Shown in pieces: positions 34,636 to 43,629 of a stretch of 64,000 nt of DNA (its first letter is position 1; each line of letters starts with the position of its first letter). The stretch covers positions 1 through 64,000 of the forward strand of contig NZ_PXZM01000051.1 of NCBI RefSeq assembly GCF_003013395.1, read 5' to 3'. Source of the stretch: Brevibacillus fortis. Lineage in GTDB: Bacteria; Bacillota; Bacilli; Brevibacillales; Brevibacillaceae. The translations under genes and the position numbers were made by a program. Below the pieces are notes generated by a model, which searched no databases, had not been told where the DNA came from, and saw only the letters and a program-made list of their open reading frames with translations.

Positions 34636-34779
34636 TAGACCAATGAGTACTTTTTCTCCGATACAAAGGATCGTTTTATTTGCCGCGGGATGCGGGCGAC
34701 TTCATTCGTCTGTTCATCTTCCGTTCGGTCAAAATGTGGCGATCTTTCGGGGAAATCGTAAGCATTGGTCTATTTTTTT
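34636..34779 (+). terminator. Large terminator-like hairpin in the kdp leader
   Basis: TAGACCAATG at 34636 pairs perfectly with CATTGGTCTA at 34763, followed by seven T; inside, AAAGGATCG faces CGATCTTT. It encloses about 115 nt and lies 110 bases before the first small gene. Frames through this stretch are not credible genes. Confidence 0.6.
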
Positions 34780-34888
34780 CCTTCATGGCAGGTTTTTTTC
34801 AAAAAAGAAGGCCTGTACAGGGGAAGCGAGAGAGACGAGTCGGCCAGACTTTACGGGATAGTCAGTACAAAAAAAGGAGGGACATTGC

Positions 34889-34996
34889 ATGGACGTGGTT
34901 TCCATACTGCTCTTGGCGCTTTCATTCGGTGTATTTTTTGCACTCATCAAGTTTTGTGACGCCGTGGTAAGAGAACAGGGAGGGAAAGAGAAATGA
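34889..34996 (+). CDS. 35-residue membrane peptide at the head of the kdp operon
   Basis: Begins MDVVSILLLALSFGVFFAL, one hydrophobic helix, then a short basic tail. AAAAAGGAGG lies eight bases before ATG 34889. Its stop overlaps the kdpF start (ATGA), so it belongs to the operon. Small peptides of this kind precede kdpF in several Gram-positive and actinobacterial kdp operons; no function is established. Confidence 0.7.
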   Translation: MDVVSILLLALSFGVFFALIKFCDAVVREQGGKEK

Positions 34997-35070
34997 TCTG
35001 GTTGCTGTTGATTGTGGCAGGGCTTTCGATGTACCTGTGCCACGCGTTGATTTACCCGGAAAAATACTAG
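34993..35070 (+). CDS. kdpF: KdpF membrane peptide
   Basis: 25 residues, one helix, ending HALIYPEKY as in KdpF. Ribosome site GGGAGGG within the preceding small gene. Stabilises the KdpABC complex in the membrane. Confidence 0.85.
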   Translation: MIWLLLIVAGLSMYLCHALIYPEKY

Positions 35071-35131
35071 AGGCTGATCGAACCATTCATTCAATTGGAA
35101 ACATTTTTTAGAGGGAGTAGGAGGAACTGTC

Positions 35132-36805
35132 GTGGACTTTATACAAATAGCGTTGGTTTTGGTGGTGCTTTTCGTGCTCGCCATACCGATGGGAAAATAT
35201 TTGGCGCGCTCCTTTTCGCTGGAGACGACTCGACTGGACAGCGTTTTTGGCGGGGTAGAAAGAGCGATATACAAGCTGTCTGGCATTCGCGTATCAGATA
35301 TGACCTGGAAGCAGTACGCAATGGCTGTTCTGGTCAGCAACATTTCGATGGTAGCCATTGCCTATCTCTTGCTTCGTTTGCAAGGAATGCTGCCTGGTAA
35401 CCCAAGTGGAATTGCGGCGATGGAGCCGTTGCTTTCCTTTAACACGGCTGTCAGCTTTTTGACGAATACGAATCTTCAGCATTACAGCGGGGAGAGCGGA
35501 TTGTCGTATCTATCGCAGATGCTGGTCATTATTTACCTGATGTTTACGACGCCAGCGACAGGGATCGCGGTCGTGATGGCCTTCATGCGTGGGCTGACTG
35601 GACAGCGCAGCATCGGCAACTACTACGTTGACCTGGTACGAGCTCATACACGGGTGTTGATTCCACTGGCGATTGTTGTGACATTGCTCTTGGTGTCCCA
35701 AGGCGTGCCGCAGACGATGGAGCCGACTGCAACAGCGACAACCCTTAGCGGAGCGGAGCAACAAATCGCACGCGGTCCGGTCGCTTCACTCGTATCGATC
35801 AAGCATTTGGGAACAAACGGAGGCGGATTCTTTGGAGTAAACTCTGCGCATCCATTTGAAAACCCGACTCCTCTATCGAACGTGATGGAGATTTTATCGA
35901 TGTTCTTGATCCCGGCGGCACTGCCCTTCACATTCGGCTTCATGTCGAAGAGCCGCAAGCAAGGCTGGGTTATTTTTGGAGCTATGTTCGTGATGTTCCT
36001 GGCGTTCCTGATTACGGCATACACCAATGAAGTAAGTGGCAACCCTGCGCTGGAACGGGCTGGCCTGTCACAAGAGATGGGCAGCATGGAAGGAAAAGAA
36101 GTCCGATTTGGTATCGCACAAAGCGCCTTGTTCACTGCCGTAACAACAGCGGCAACGACAGGAACAGTGAATAACATGCACGATACATTGACACCACTTG
36201 GCGGCTTGGTTCCGCTCGGCGAAATGATGCTGAACTGCGTATTCGGCGGTGATGGTGTCGGAACGATCAACATTTTGATGTATGCGATTTTGGCTGTATT
36301 CTTGGCGGGCTTGATGGTAGGGCGTACGCCTGAATTCCTCGGTCGCAAAATCGAAGGAAAAGAGATGAAGCTGATCGCCATCGCGATTCTCGCTCATCCC
36401 CTGATCATTTTGGCGCCGACTGCTATTGCACTGGCAACTGAAATGGGTTCATCCGCAGTGTCGAACCCAGGCTTCCACGGGATTTCACAAGTGCTGTACG
36501 AGTACACTTCTTCAGCAGCCAATAACGGTTCCGGTTTTGAAGGATTGGGTGACAACACACCATTCTGGAACATTTCTACCGGACTCGTCATGCTGTTTGG
36601 TCGATACGTCTCGATCATTACGATGCTGGCGGTAGCAGGCTCCTTGCTCGCAAAAACCCCAGTACCAGAAACAATGGGTACACTTCGCACAGACAATAGT
36701 GTATTCACAGTGATTCTGATTGCGACTGTGGTAATCGTAGGTGCACTGACATTCCTGCCTGTGCTTGCACTTGGCCCAATCGCCGAGTGGCTCACAATCC
36801 GTTAA
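35132..36805 (+). CDS. kdpA: Potassium-transporting ATPase subunit A
   Basis: Channel-like subunit of 557 residues with about ten helices, starting at GTG 35132 after AGGAGGAAC. The four pore-loop repeats are visible: TNTNLQHYSGESGLSYLSQM, GTNGGGFFGVNSAHPFENP, the third around GTVNNMHDTLTPLGG with GGDGVG, and NNGSGFEGLGDNTPFWN. It supplies the selectivity filter for high-affinity K+ uptake. Part of kdpFABC with the usual order; transcription is under the c-di-AMP leader, so uptake should be shut off when c-di-AMP, a signal of K+ sufficiency, is high. Confidence 0.97.
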   Translation: MDFIQIALVLVVLFVLAIPMGKYLARSFSLETTRLDSVFGGVERAIYKLSGIRVSDMTWKQYAMAVLVSNISMVAIAYLLLRLQGMLPGNPSGIAAMEPLLSFNTAVSFLTNTNLQHYSGESGLSYLSQMLVIIYLMFTTPATGIAVVMAFMRGLTGQRSIGNYYVDLVRAHTRVLIPLAIVVTLLLVSQGVPQTMEPTATATTLSGAEQQIARGPVASLVSIKHLGTNGGGFFGVNSAHPFENPTPLSNVMEILSMFLIPAALPFTFGFMSKSRKQGWVIFGAMFVMFLAFLITAYTNEVSGNPALERAGLSQEMGSMEGKEVRFGIAQSALFTAVTTAATTGTVNNMHDTLTPLGGLVPLGEMMLNCVFGGDGVGTINILMYAILAVFLAGLMVGRTPEFLGRKIEGKEMKLIAIAILAHPLIILAPTAIALATEMGSSAVSNPGFHGISQVLYEYTSSAANNGSGFEGLGDNTPFWNISTGLVMLFGRYVSIITMLAVAGSLLAKTPVPETMGTLRTDNSVFTVILIATVVIVGALTFLPVLALGPIAEWLTIR

Positions 36806-36864
36806 TAAGAGGTAGTTCAACTTCAAATTGAAAATGAATACTAGAGGCAAAGGAGTAATTTTCC

Positions 36865-38904
36865 ATGAGTAGAACGCGCACGGTTGCGCTTCCTAAAGAT
36901 TTGTACCAGCGGGCCTTTGTCGAGTCTTTCAAAAAATTGGACCCGCGTGTGATGATGAAAAATCCAGTCATGTTCGTGGTAGAGATCGGGTTCTTCATTA
37001 CGCTTCTTCTGACGTTTGTTCCTAATTTGTTCGGGGGAGCTTCGGACCCGCTGTACAACGGCGTCGTCAGCTTTATCCTGTTCGTGACAATTTTGTTTGC
37101 AAACTTCGCAGAAGCCTTGGCAGAAGGGCGCGGCAAAGCACAGGCGGAGAGCTTGAAAAAAACGAAGCAGGACACGCAAGCAAAAAAAGTAGGGAAAGAT
37201 GGTCGCATTCAAGTCGTCAGCTCCACAGAACTGCGAAAAGGCGATTTGGTCATAGTGGAAGCAGGCGAGCTGATTCCATCCGACGGGGAAATCGTTGAGG
37301 GTGTCGCGTCTGTCGACGAGTCTGCCATTACTGGGGAATCTGCTCCGGTAATTAAAGAAGCAGGCGGCGATTTCAGCTCTGTCACAGGAGGTACGCGTGT
37401 CGTCAGTGACCGCATCCGTGTCCGCGTGACGACTGATCCCGGTGAATCGTTTTTGGATCGCATGATTTCGTTGGTAGAGGGTGCGAAAAGACAGAAGACC
37501 CCGAATGAAATTGCATTGAATACGCTCTTGGTCAGCTTGACATTGATATTCCTGATCGTCTGCACGACCTTGCAGCCGATCGCCAACTATGTGAATGCAG
37601 CCATTCCGGTTGCGACATTGATTGCTCTCCTCGTCTGCTTGATTCCGACCACGATTGGCGGACTCTTGTCAGCGATTGGGATTGCAGGTATGGACCGGGT
37701 CACACAGTTTAACGTCATTGCCATGTCCGGGAAGGCAGTCGAGGCATCCGGAGACATCAATACGATTATTTTGGATAAAACAGGAACGATCACGCACGGA
37801 AACCGGATGGCTGCCGAGTTTGTCACCGTAGGCAACAGCAAAAGCACGGAATTGAACCGAGTAGCTGCACAAAGCTCCGTTCATGACGAAACACCGGAAG
37901 GACGCTCTGTTGTCGAGCTGGCGAAAAAACAAGGTCTGGTACCTGCTGAACTTGAATTGCCGGGTTCCGAAGGTGTGGAGTTCCGTGCTGAAACAAGAAT
38001 GAGCGGGACGAATCTGGCAAGCGGCGTACTCATCCGAAAAGGAGCCGTCGACGCCATCAAGAAATACGTGGTCGAGCAAGGGGGAAAAATCCCTGCTGAT
38101 TTGGATGAAAAAGCAAATCGGATTGCAACGGCTGGCGGCACACCGTTGGCTGTAGCAGAAGGAAATTCGATCCTCGGTTTGATCTATTTGAAAGATACTG
38201 TGAAGCCGGGTATGCGCGAACGTTTTGAAGAGCTACGCCGCATGGGTATTCGCACAGTGATGTGCACGGGAGATAATCCACTGACAGCTGCAACGATTGC
38301 CCGCGAAGCAGGTGTAGATGATTTCGTAGCAGAAGCCAAGCCGGAAGACAAGATTGCGTTGATCCGCAAAGAACAAGCGGCAGGCAAGCTGGTCGCGATG
38401 ACAGGTGACGGTACGAATGACGCGCCAGCCCTCGCACAAGCCGATGTCGGTTTGGCGATGAATACGGGTACGGTAGCGGCTAAGGAAGCAGCGAACATGG
38501 TCGATCTGGATTCTGACCCGACCAAAATCATTGAGGTCGTGGCGATTGGCAAACAGCTTTTGATGACACGCGGGGCATTGACGACGTTCAGTATCGCCAA
38601 TGACGTAGCGAAATACTTCGCGATCATTCCTGCGATGTTCATGCTGGCGATCCCACAAATGAGTGCGCTCAACATCATGGGCCTGGCTACACCGCAAAGT
38701 GCGATTTTGTCCGCGTTGATCTTCAATGCGATCATCATCCCGATCCTGATTCCGCTGGCGATGAAAGGTGTGAAATACACGCCGATGAGCGCGACAAAGC
38801 TGCTCAGCCGCAACCTGGTGATCTATGGCTTGGGTGGAATTATCGTTCCGTTCGTGGGAATCAAGCTGATTGACTTGATTTTGGTCGGATTGAATCTGGT
38901 ATAA
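36865..38904 (+). CDS. kdpB: Potassium-transporting ATPase subunit B
   Basis: P-type ATPase of 679 residues. TGESAP loop (site of inhibitory serine phosphorylation in E. coli), D304 in DKTGT, EAKPEDK and [16 protein letters not shown] of the catalytic domain, and [11 protein letters not shown] in transmembrane 5. It hydrolyses ATP to energise K+ movement received from KdpA. It sits between kdpA and kdpC with normal spacing. It is a second, clearly paralogous KdpB relative to 28817-30817, differing for instance in the stretch after FAIIPAM (FMLAIPQM here, LVEQVPEM there). Confidence 0.97.
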   Translation: MSRTRTVALPKDLYQRAFVESFKKLDPRVMMKNPVMFVVEIGFFITLLLTFVPNLFGGASDPLYNGVVSFILFVTILFANFAEALAEGRGKAQAESLKKTKQDTQAKKVGKDGRIQVVSSTELRKGDLVIVEAGELIPSDGEIVEGVASVDESAITGESAPVIKEAGGDFSSVTGGTRVVSDRIRVRVTTDPGESFLDRMISLVEGAKRQKTPNEIALNTLLVSLTLIFLIVCTTLQPIANYVNAAIPVATLIALLVCLIPTTIGGLLSAIGIAGMDRVTQFNVIAMSGKAVEASGDINTIILDKTGTITHGNRMAAEFVTVGNSKSTELNRVAAQSSVHDETPEGRSVVELAKKQGLVPAELELPGSEGVEFRAETRMSGTNLASGVLIRKGAVDAIKKYVVEQGGKIPADLDEKANRIATAGGTPLAVAEGNSILGLIYLKDTVKPGMRERFEELRRMGIRTVMCTGDNPLTAATIAREAGVDDFVAEAKPEDKIALIRKEQAAGKLVAMTGDGTNDAPALAQADVGLAMNTGTVAAKEAANMVDLDSDPTKIIEVVAIGKQLLMTRGALTTFSIANDVAKYFAIIPAMFMLAIPQMSALNIMGLATPQSAILSALIFNAIIIPILIPLAMKGVKYTPMSATKLLSRNLVIYGLGGIIVPFVGIKLIDLILVGLNLV

Positions 38905-38938
38905 CTCATATTGAAAAAAGAAAGCTCAGGTGAACGAT

Positions 38939-39502
38939 ATGATATTGAAAAATTTGCGTCTCAGCCTCGTTTTACTGCTGATATGTGGTCTCGCCTACCC
39001 GCTGGCGATGACAGGTATTGCACAGGTTGTCATGCCTGCACAAGCAAGCGGTAGTCTCATCACGGATGCAAGCGGCAAGGTGGTTGGCTCCGAGCTGATT
39101 GGGCAGACCTTCACCGAACCGAAGTACTTCTGGGGACGCATTTCTTCTATTGATAATAATGCGGCTGGATCTGGATCAAACAACTACGCGCCATCGAACC
39201 CTGCGTTGATCGAACGTACGCAAAAGGATATCGCCGCATTTCTGGCAGCGAATCCTGGCGTGAAGCAGGAAGACATCCCGGCAGATTTGCTGACGAACTC
39301 CGCTTCCGGTCTGGACCCGCATATCTCGCCAAAAGCTGCTCAGATTCAAGTCGAGCGTGTAGCCAAGGCGCGCAATCTCGAACCGGTACAGCTACAGGCT
39401 TTGATTGAAGCGAATACAGAGGGAAGAAGCTTGGGTGTACTCGGAGAGCCGCGTGTTAATGTAGTGAAGCTGAATTTGGCTTTGGACGAATTGAAGAAGT
39501 AA
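38939..39502 (+). CDS. kdpC: Potassium-transporting ATPase subunit C
   Basis: Subunit of 187 residues; ATG 38939 follows AGGTG, with GTG 38930 a possible alternative. One N-terminal membrane helix (LRLSLVLLLICGLAYPLAMTG) is followed by an extracytoplasmic domain with the family blocks GQTFTEPKYFWGRISSI, SGSNNYAPSNPALIERT, PADLLTNSASGLDPHISPKAAQIQVERVAKAR and EGRSLGVLGEPRVNVVKLNLALD. It stabilises KdpAB. Ends 21 bases before the KdpD-like gene. Confidence 0.95.
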   Translation: MILKNLRLSLVLLLICGLAYPLAMTGIAQVVMPAQASGSLITDASGKVVGSELIGQTFTEPKYFWGRISSIDNNAAGSGSNNYAPSNPALIERTQKDIAAFLAANPGVKQEDIPADLLTNSASGLDPHISPKAAQIQVERVAKARNLEPVQLQALIEANTEGRSLGVLGEPRVNVVKLNLALDELKK

Positions 39503-39523
39503 AAAATGAAGGAGGGCTGCGAG

Positions 39524-41854
39524 ATGGTAGAGCAGTTTCGGCGAAAGTCCCCGGAGGAAATCTTGCAGTCCATCTCCAGAATGCACCGGGGCAGGCTGAA
39601 AATCATTCTGGGGGCAGTCAGTGGTTCAGGCAAAACCTATCATCTGTTGATGGAAGGGCAGACGCTTAAGAAAAAAGGGATTGATGTGATCGTAGCTGGA
39701 TCAGGTGAGGCCAGTCATCCCAAGCTGGCGCAAAAGCGGGAGGGCTTGGAGCAAATCCAGCCGATCATCTGGTATTCCCTAGGGGAAGCGAGACATGATC
39801 TGGACGTTGCAGCCATTATCGAACGAGATCCGGAAGTCGTGCTCGTAGACGGCTTGGCTCACCGCAATCGTCCAGATGCCCCGCGACCAACCTGCCTGGA
39901 CGATGTTCAGTATTTGCTGAATCACAATATTAGTGTGATTGCGACGGTCAACATATACGAATTGGCCGGGATGAAAGAGATGGCGGAGCGACTGACGAAG
40001 GCAGAGGTGCGGATCGATCAGTGTGTCCCAGAGGATACGCTTGCCATGGCAGACGAGGTGAAGCTGCTCGACGTCACGCCAGAAGCCATTCTGAAAAGGC
40101 TGCAAGAAGATGATCGCAACCCGACGCGGACCAAGCATCCGTTGTTTCGCAGAGACAATCTGCATATGCTGCGGGAACTCGCTCTTCGGTTCGTAGCTAC
40201 GGGCGTAAACGAGGATTTGGAGGATTATCGGGAGAAACACGGCATGGTAGGGGCTTCAGGAGCCACAGAGAAGGTGCTGGTTTCTGCCCAGTATCATTGG
40301 AACGGCTCGATATTGGTTCGGCGCGGACAACAGGTTGCCAAGCGGCTCGGCGGAGAGCTCTTGGTCGTCTGTTTTCTCCCTTTATCCAAGAAGCTGACGA
40401 AGGAAGAAGCGACTTTTAAGAGATCAATCGGAAAGCTCGTGGACAAAGTCGGAGGTACCTTCGAAGAGCAGACGCTTGTACGAGACAAGGAAGTAGCCAA
40501 CGAGCTCGTCGCCTACGCGATGGAGAATAACGTGACCCGAATCGTCATGGGGCAGTCCAAGCGTACGCGCTGGGAAGAGATATGGTATGGCTCCATCGTC
40601 CATAAGATTCTTCGGCAAACGAAAAATATCGATATCTTGATCGTGGCGGATCGTTCCGAGCGGGACGGTGAGCGCGTCATGCCGACCAAGCGGGAACGAG
40701 CGAAAACGGCCAATCCGTACCGACGTCTCTCCGATGAGGAGATGCAGCAGGAGATTGGCAAAATCAAGCGCGGGACGCTAAAAGTATATGTAGGAGCTGC
40801 TCCTGGCGTCGGCAAGACGTACACGATGCTTAGAGAAGGCAACGAGCTCGTCGAAAATGGCATCGACGTGGTGATTGGGCTTTTGGAAACGCATGGACGA
40901 AAAGAAACCATTGAGCAGGTAGGGGGACTTCCTCTGATCCCGCGCAAACGCATTCCGTACAAAAACGTGACGCTCGAAGAAATGGACACGGACGAAATCA
41001 TCCGGCGCAATCCGGAGGTCGTGCTGGTGGATGAGCTGGCACATACAAATGTGCCGGGGAGTGACTATGAGAAGCGGTACCACGATGTCGAGAAGATTTT
41101 GGCTGCGGGTATTTCCGTCATATCCACGATGAACATTCAGCACCTCGAGAGCTTAAACGACAGCGTCGAGCAAATTACGGGAATCCGCGTGCGAGAGACG
41201 GTGCCGGACCATATTCTGCATCAGGCAGATGAGGTAGAGCTGATTGATATTTCACCCAAAGCACTGCGTCAGCGGATGCGGGAGGGCAATATTTACGCGA
41301 TGGAAAAGGTTGAGCAGTCGCTGACCAACTTTTTCAAAACAGGGAATTTGATTGCCTTACGAGAGCTGGCCTTGCGTGAAGTGGCAGACGACGTCGATGA
41401 ACGCTTGGAGGCGTGGGAGCGCCGAACGCTGCGCGGGCCTTGGCGGCAACAGGAAGTCATTTTTGTCTGTGTGAATTTGCGCGCAGACAGTGAACGATTG
41501 ATTCGCCGAGGGTTTCGGATTGCCTATCGCTTGAAGGCGTCCTGGCATGTAGCTTACGTGCAGGATCACCCGTCGCTGACAGAAGAGCAAGAGACGCAGC
41601 TGGCGAAGCTGAAGGCACTAACAGAGCGACTTGGAGGTCGTTTCGAACGATACGAAGCCCCTTCCCGACGCAAGGTCTTCACCAAGCTGGTCTGGCATAT
41701 GAACGAAAAAGGAACGACACAGGTCGTCATCGGGCAGTCGGCGCGGACTCGCTGGAAGGAAATTCTCGAAGGTTCGGTCATCCAGCGATTATTGCGGGAA
41801 GTTCGACACATGGATGTGCTGGTCGTGGCCGATCACGCACCCGATATGATGTGA
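39524..41854 (+). CDS. Kinase-less KdpD-like protein with two tandem sensor modules
   Basis: Protein of 776 residues from ATG 39524 (GGAGGG before it). It consists of two head-to-tail copies of the KdpD N-terminal unit, each a KdpD P-loop domain followed by a universal-stress-protein domain. Copy 1 (about 20-375) has Walker A GAVSGSGKT (30-37) but a changed Walker B region, VDGLAHRNRP; copy 2 (about 405-770) has GAAPGVGKT (424-431) and the canonical VDELAHTNVPG and STMNIQHLESLND. Each ends with GQS-x-RTRW and a closing beta strand. There are no membrane helices and no histidine kinase domain, and no kdpE gene follows. It probably senses K+ status, nucleotide or c-di-AMP and acts on the pump or another kinase. 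Confidence 0.88.
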   Translation: MVEQFRRKSPEEILQSISRMHRGRLKIILGAVSGSGKTYHLLMEGQTLKKKGIDVIVAGSGEASHPKLAQKREGLEQIQPIIWYSLGEARHDLDVAAIIERDPEVVLVDGLAHRNRPDAPRPTCLDDVQYLLNHNISVIATVNIYELAGMKEMAERLTKAEVRIDQCVPEDTLAMADEVKLLDVTPEAILKRLQEDDRNPTRTKHPLFRRDNLHMLRELALRFVATGVNEDLEDYREKHGMVGASGATEKVLVSAQYHWNGSILVRRGQQVAKRLGGELLVVCFLPLSKKLTKEEATFKRSIGKLVDKVGGTFEEQTLVRDKEVANELVAYAMENNVTRIVMGQSKRTRWEEIWYGSIVHKILRQTKNIDILIVADRSERDGERVMPTKRERAKTANPYRRLSDEEMQQEIGKIKRGTLKVYVGAAPGVGKTYTMLREGNELVENGIDVVIGLLETHGRKETIEQVGGLPLIPRKRIPYKNVTLEEMDTDEIIRRNPEVVLVDELAHTNVPGSDYEKRYHDVEKILAAGISVISTMNIQHLESLNDSVEQITGIRVRETVPDHILHQADEVELIDISPKALRQRMREGNIYAMEKVEQSLTNFFKTGNLIALRELALREVADDVDERLEAWERRTLRGPWRQQEVIFVCVNLRADSERLIRRGFRIAYRLKASWHVAYVQDHPSLTEEQETQLAKLKALTERLGGRFERYEAPSRRKVFTKLVWHMNEKGTTQVVIGQSARTRWKEILEGSVIQRLLREVRHMDVLVVADHAPDMM

Positions 41855-41863
41855 GGGAGGATA

Positions 41864-42592
41864 ATGATGGGCGCAGAAAAAGAAGGGCAATGGGACCATA
41901 GCGTGGCAGACGCCTATAGCCGTTTGGAGTGCCTGATACAGCAGCCAACTACGGAGGCAGATTTGTTTTCCAGGCTGATACGCGTCTACCTGGAGGAAGA
42001 AGAGGTGCGCATACGGCAAAAGCTGAAGCGCAAATCCTCGCAGCGAATCTCTCGCGTCATGCATGAGCGGGTGGGTGAGTTTTTGTCCGGGCAGCTGTCC
42101 GAGCTTTCGTTTCAAGTGATCGACGGTATCTTGTTTATGAAAAAAGAGGATCAACTTGTAGGAGCGCTTAAATGCATCCCTGATCTCGGCAGCTACAATA
42201 CGCCGTCCTGGAATGCGACTCTTGCCCGTTTTGCCAAGCAGTATCAGAAGAGGTTCAAGCTGGCGCCAGAGAAGCTGTTGTTCGTTGTCTGCTCGCTCGC
42301 AAAAAGCTTGGATGCAGCCCATGCCAAGGCGTTGACCGGAATTGATGTGTGGTGTGGCGCAGCGCTAACCACTCCAGCTTATCGGGATGCGCTGCAAACC
42401 TACATTAGCAAATGCGTAGAGGTCATGGACGCACTCCCACAGCCTGTGCAACAAGTGTATTTTTTAAGTGCAGATGCCCATCCGAATGCGCTTGCCTGCC
42501 AATTGCTGCGCGGGGAAAAAGCTTCCTTGCCAGATCGTTGGCTGCGGCCGTCCGTCAGTGATCTTATCCAATTATTGCAAACCAAGCTGTGA
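41864..42592 (+). CDS. Hypothetical protein at the end of the kdp operon
   Basis: Soluble protein of 242 residues, family not recognised. It starts ten bases after the KdpD-like gene with GAGGGAGG as ribosome site, so it is almost certainly co-transcribed. The N-terminal part is charged and helical (EEEEVRIRQKLKRKSSQRISRVMHER); the middle and C-terminal parts look alpha/beta (KLLFVVCSLAKSLDAAHAKALTG, QQVYFLSADAHPNALACQLL). No catalytic motif or membrane segment stands out. Linkage with Kdp under c-di-AMP control is the only clue to its role. Confidence 0.75.
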   Translation: MMGAEKEGQWDHSVADAYSRLECLIQQPTTEADLFSRLIRVYLEEEEVRIRQKLKRKSSQRISRVMHERVGEFLSGQLSELSFQVIDGILFMKKEDQLVGALKCIPDLGSYNTPSWNATLARFAKQYQKRFKLAPEKLLFVVCSLAKSLDAAHAKALTGIDVWCGAALTTPAYRDALQTYISKCVEVMDALPQPVQQVYFLSADAHPNALACQLLRGEKASLPDRWLRPSVSDLIQLLQTKL

Positions 42593-42654
42593 TATACTCT
42601 TAGGGAAATTTATACGATAAATTTCCTTGGGAGGGACTTTTTATCAAAGTAAAA

Positions 42655-43497
42655 GTGGCTGGAATCCCGCATTTCACAGGGGCGTATGTCTCTGGTACAG
42701 AATTGGCTCCGGACGCGATTCGTACAGCAGGATTGATCGAGCAGTTGCAGCAGCATGGCTTGGATGTACAGGACGTAGGAAATCTGCTTCTCCCCGATAA
42801 TTTGCCTCGCCATAATATTCCCCCAGTTCGCAATTGGCCGGCTCCGCGTATGTTTTGGGATTGTCTGCAAAAGAACGCGCAGGAGTGGCTCGATGCGGAT
42901 GAGTTCGTCTTGATGCTTGGTGGAGATTGCAGCTTGATCGTTGCTACGGCACAGGCTCATCAGGCTCTGTATCAGGAAAAAGCGTATCTGCTGGTGATTG
43001 ATGGTCATCTGGATGCGGTAGTGCCATCGGCTTCTCGCTGTATTGGGGCAGCAGGGATGGGATTGTGGTTTTTGCTTCAGGATCACGGACAATGGATCGA
43101 GCCAAGCGGCTGGGATGCAGAGCGAATCCGCCTGGTCGGCTGCCAGCAGATGCCTGGAGAGACTTTCGGCGTTGACGTCATGACCTTGGCCCGGCTCACA
43201 GAAGGAAGCATAGTGGATCGAGTTTCTCATATGCTCCAATCCATCCCGCCTGACGCCAAAATCCTCGTTCATTTCGACGTGGATGTCATGCACAAAGACG
43301 CGATGCCGGCTGCCTACTCGCCAAGTGAGATTGGATTGTCCCTTTCGGAAGCAGAGGAATTGCTTGCGACTGTTCTACGAGATTCGCGCGTGACCAGTAT
43401 GGAAGTGACGGAATTCTCAGGGGCAAGGGATACCACTGGCGAGTATGCACAGAGGCTGGTAGAGTTGCTCGCCCGGGCACTATCTGCACGTGCTTAA
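42655..43497 (+). CDS. Arginase/agmatinase (ureohydrolase)-family protein
   Basis: Ureohydrolase-fold protein of about 280 residues. The metal-site motifs are recognisable but altered: MLGGDCS where GGDHS is usual, VIDGHLDA for DAHxD, and VHFDVDVMHKDAMPA for SxDxDxxDP. The late glutamate lies in SMEVTEFSGARD. The missing His of GGDH and the DG in place of DA make arginase activity uncertain; a formiminoglutamase-like or other amidinohydrolase role is possible. The first conventional start is GTG 42655, but the ribosome site GGGAGGG is 19 bases away from it and only seven bases from an in-frame ATC at 42643, which would give an N-terminus reading (M)KVKVAGIPHFTG. Monocistronic, with a terminator after it. 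Confidence 0.8.
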   Translation: MAGIPHFTGAYVSGTELAPDAIRTAGLIEQLQQHGLDVQDVGNLLLPDNLPRHNIPPVRNWPAPRMFWDCLQKNAQEWLDADEFVLMLGGDCSLIVATAQAHQALYQEKAYLLVIDGHLDAVVPSASRCIGAAGMGLWFLLQDHGQWIEPSGWDAERIRLVGCQQMPGETFGVDVMTLARLTEGSIVDRVSHMLQSIPPDAKILVHFDVDVMHKDAMPAAYSPSEIGLSLSEAEELLATVLRDSRVTSMEVTEFSGARDTTGEYAQRLVELLARALSARA

Positions 43498-43534
43498 AGC
43501 CCTCCCATGCGAAAAAGAATAGATTTGATAGCAA

Positions 43535-43584
43535 GTGAGCTCGGCAGTCCTGATTTCGTTCAGGCTGTCGGGCTCTTTTTTGGA
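43535..43584 (+). terminator. Intrinsic terminator of the ureohydrolase-family gene
   Basis: GAGCTCGGCAG...CTGTCGGGCTC with inner TCCTGA/TTCAGG and TTTTTT. Confidence 0.85.
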
Positions 43585-43629
43585 TCTTCCCAAGTTTTAA
43601 AAGGTACCGATGAGCAAAGAAAGCGGTGA

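Noticed and set aside
34451-34861. 136-codon frame in the kdp leader
   Set aside because: Covers two terminator-like hairpins, biased composition and no ribosome site.
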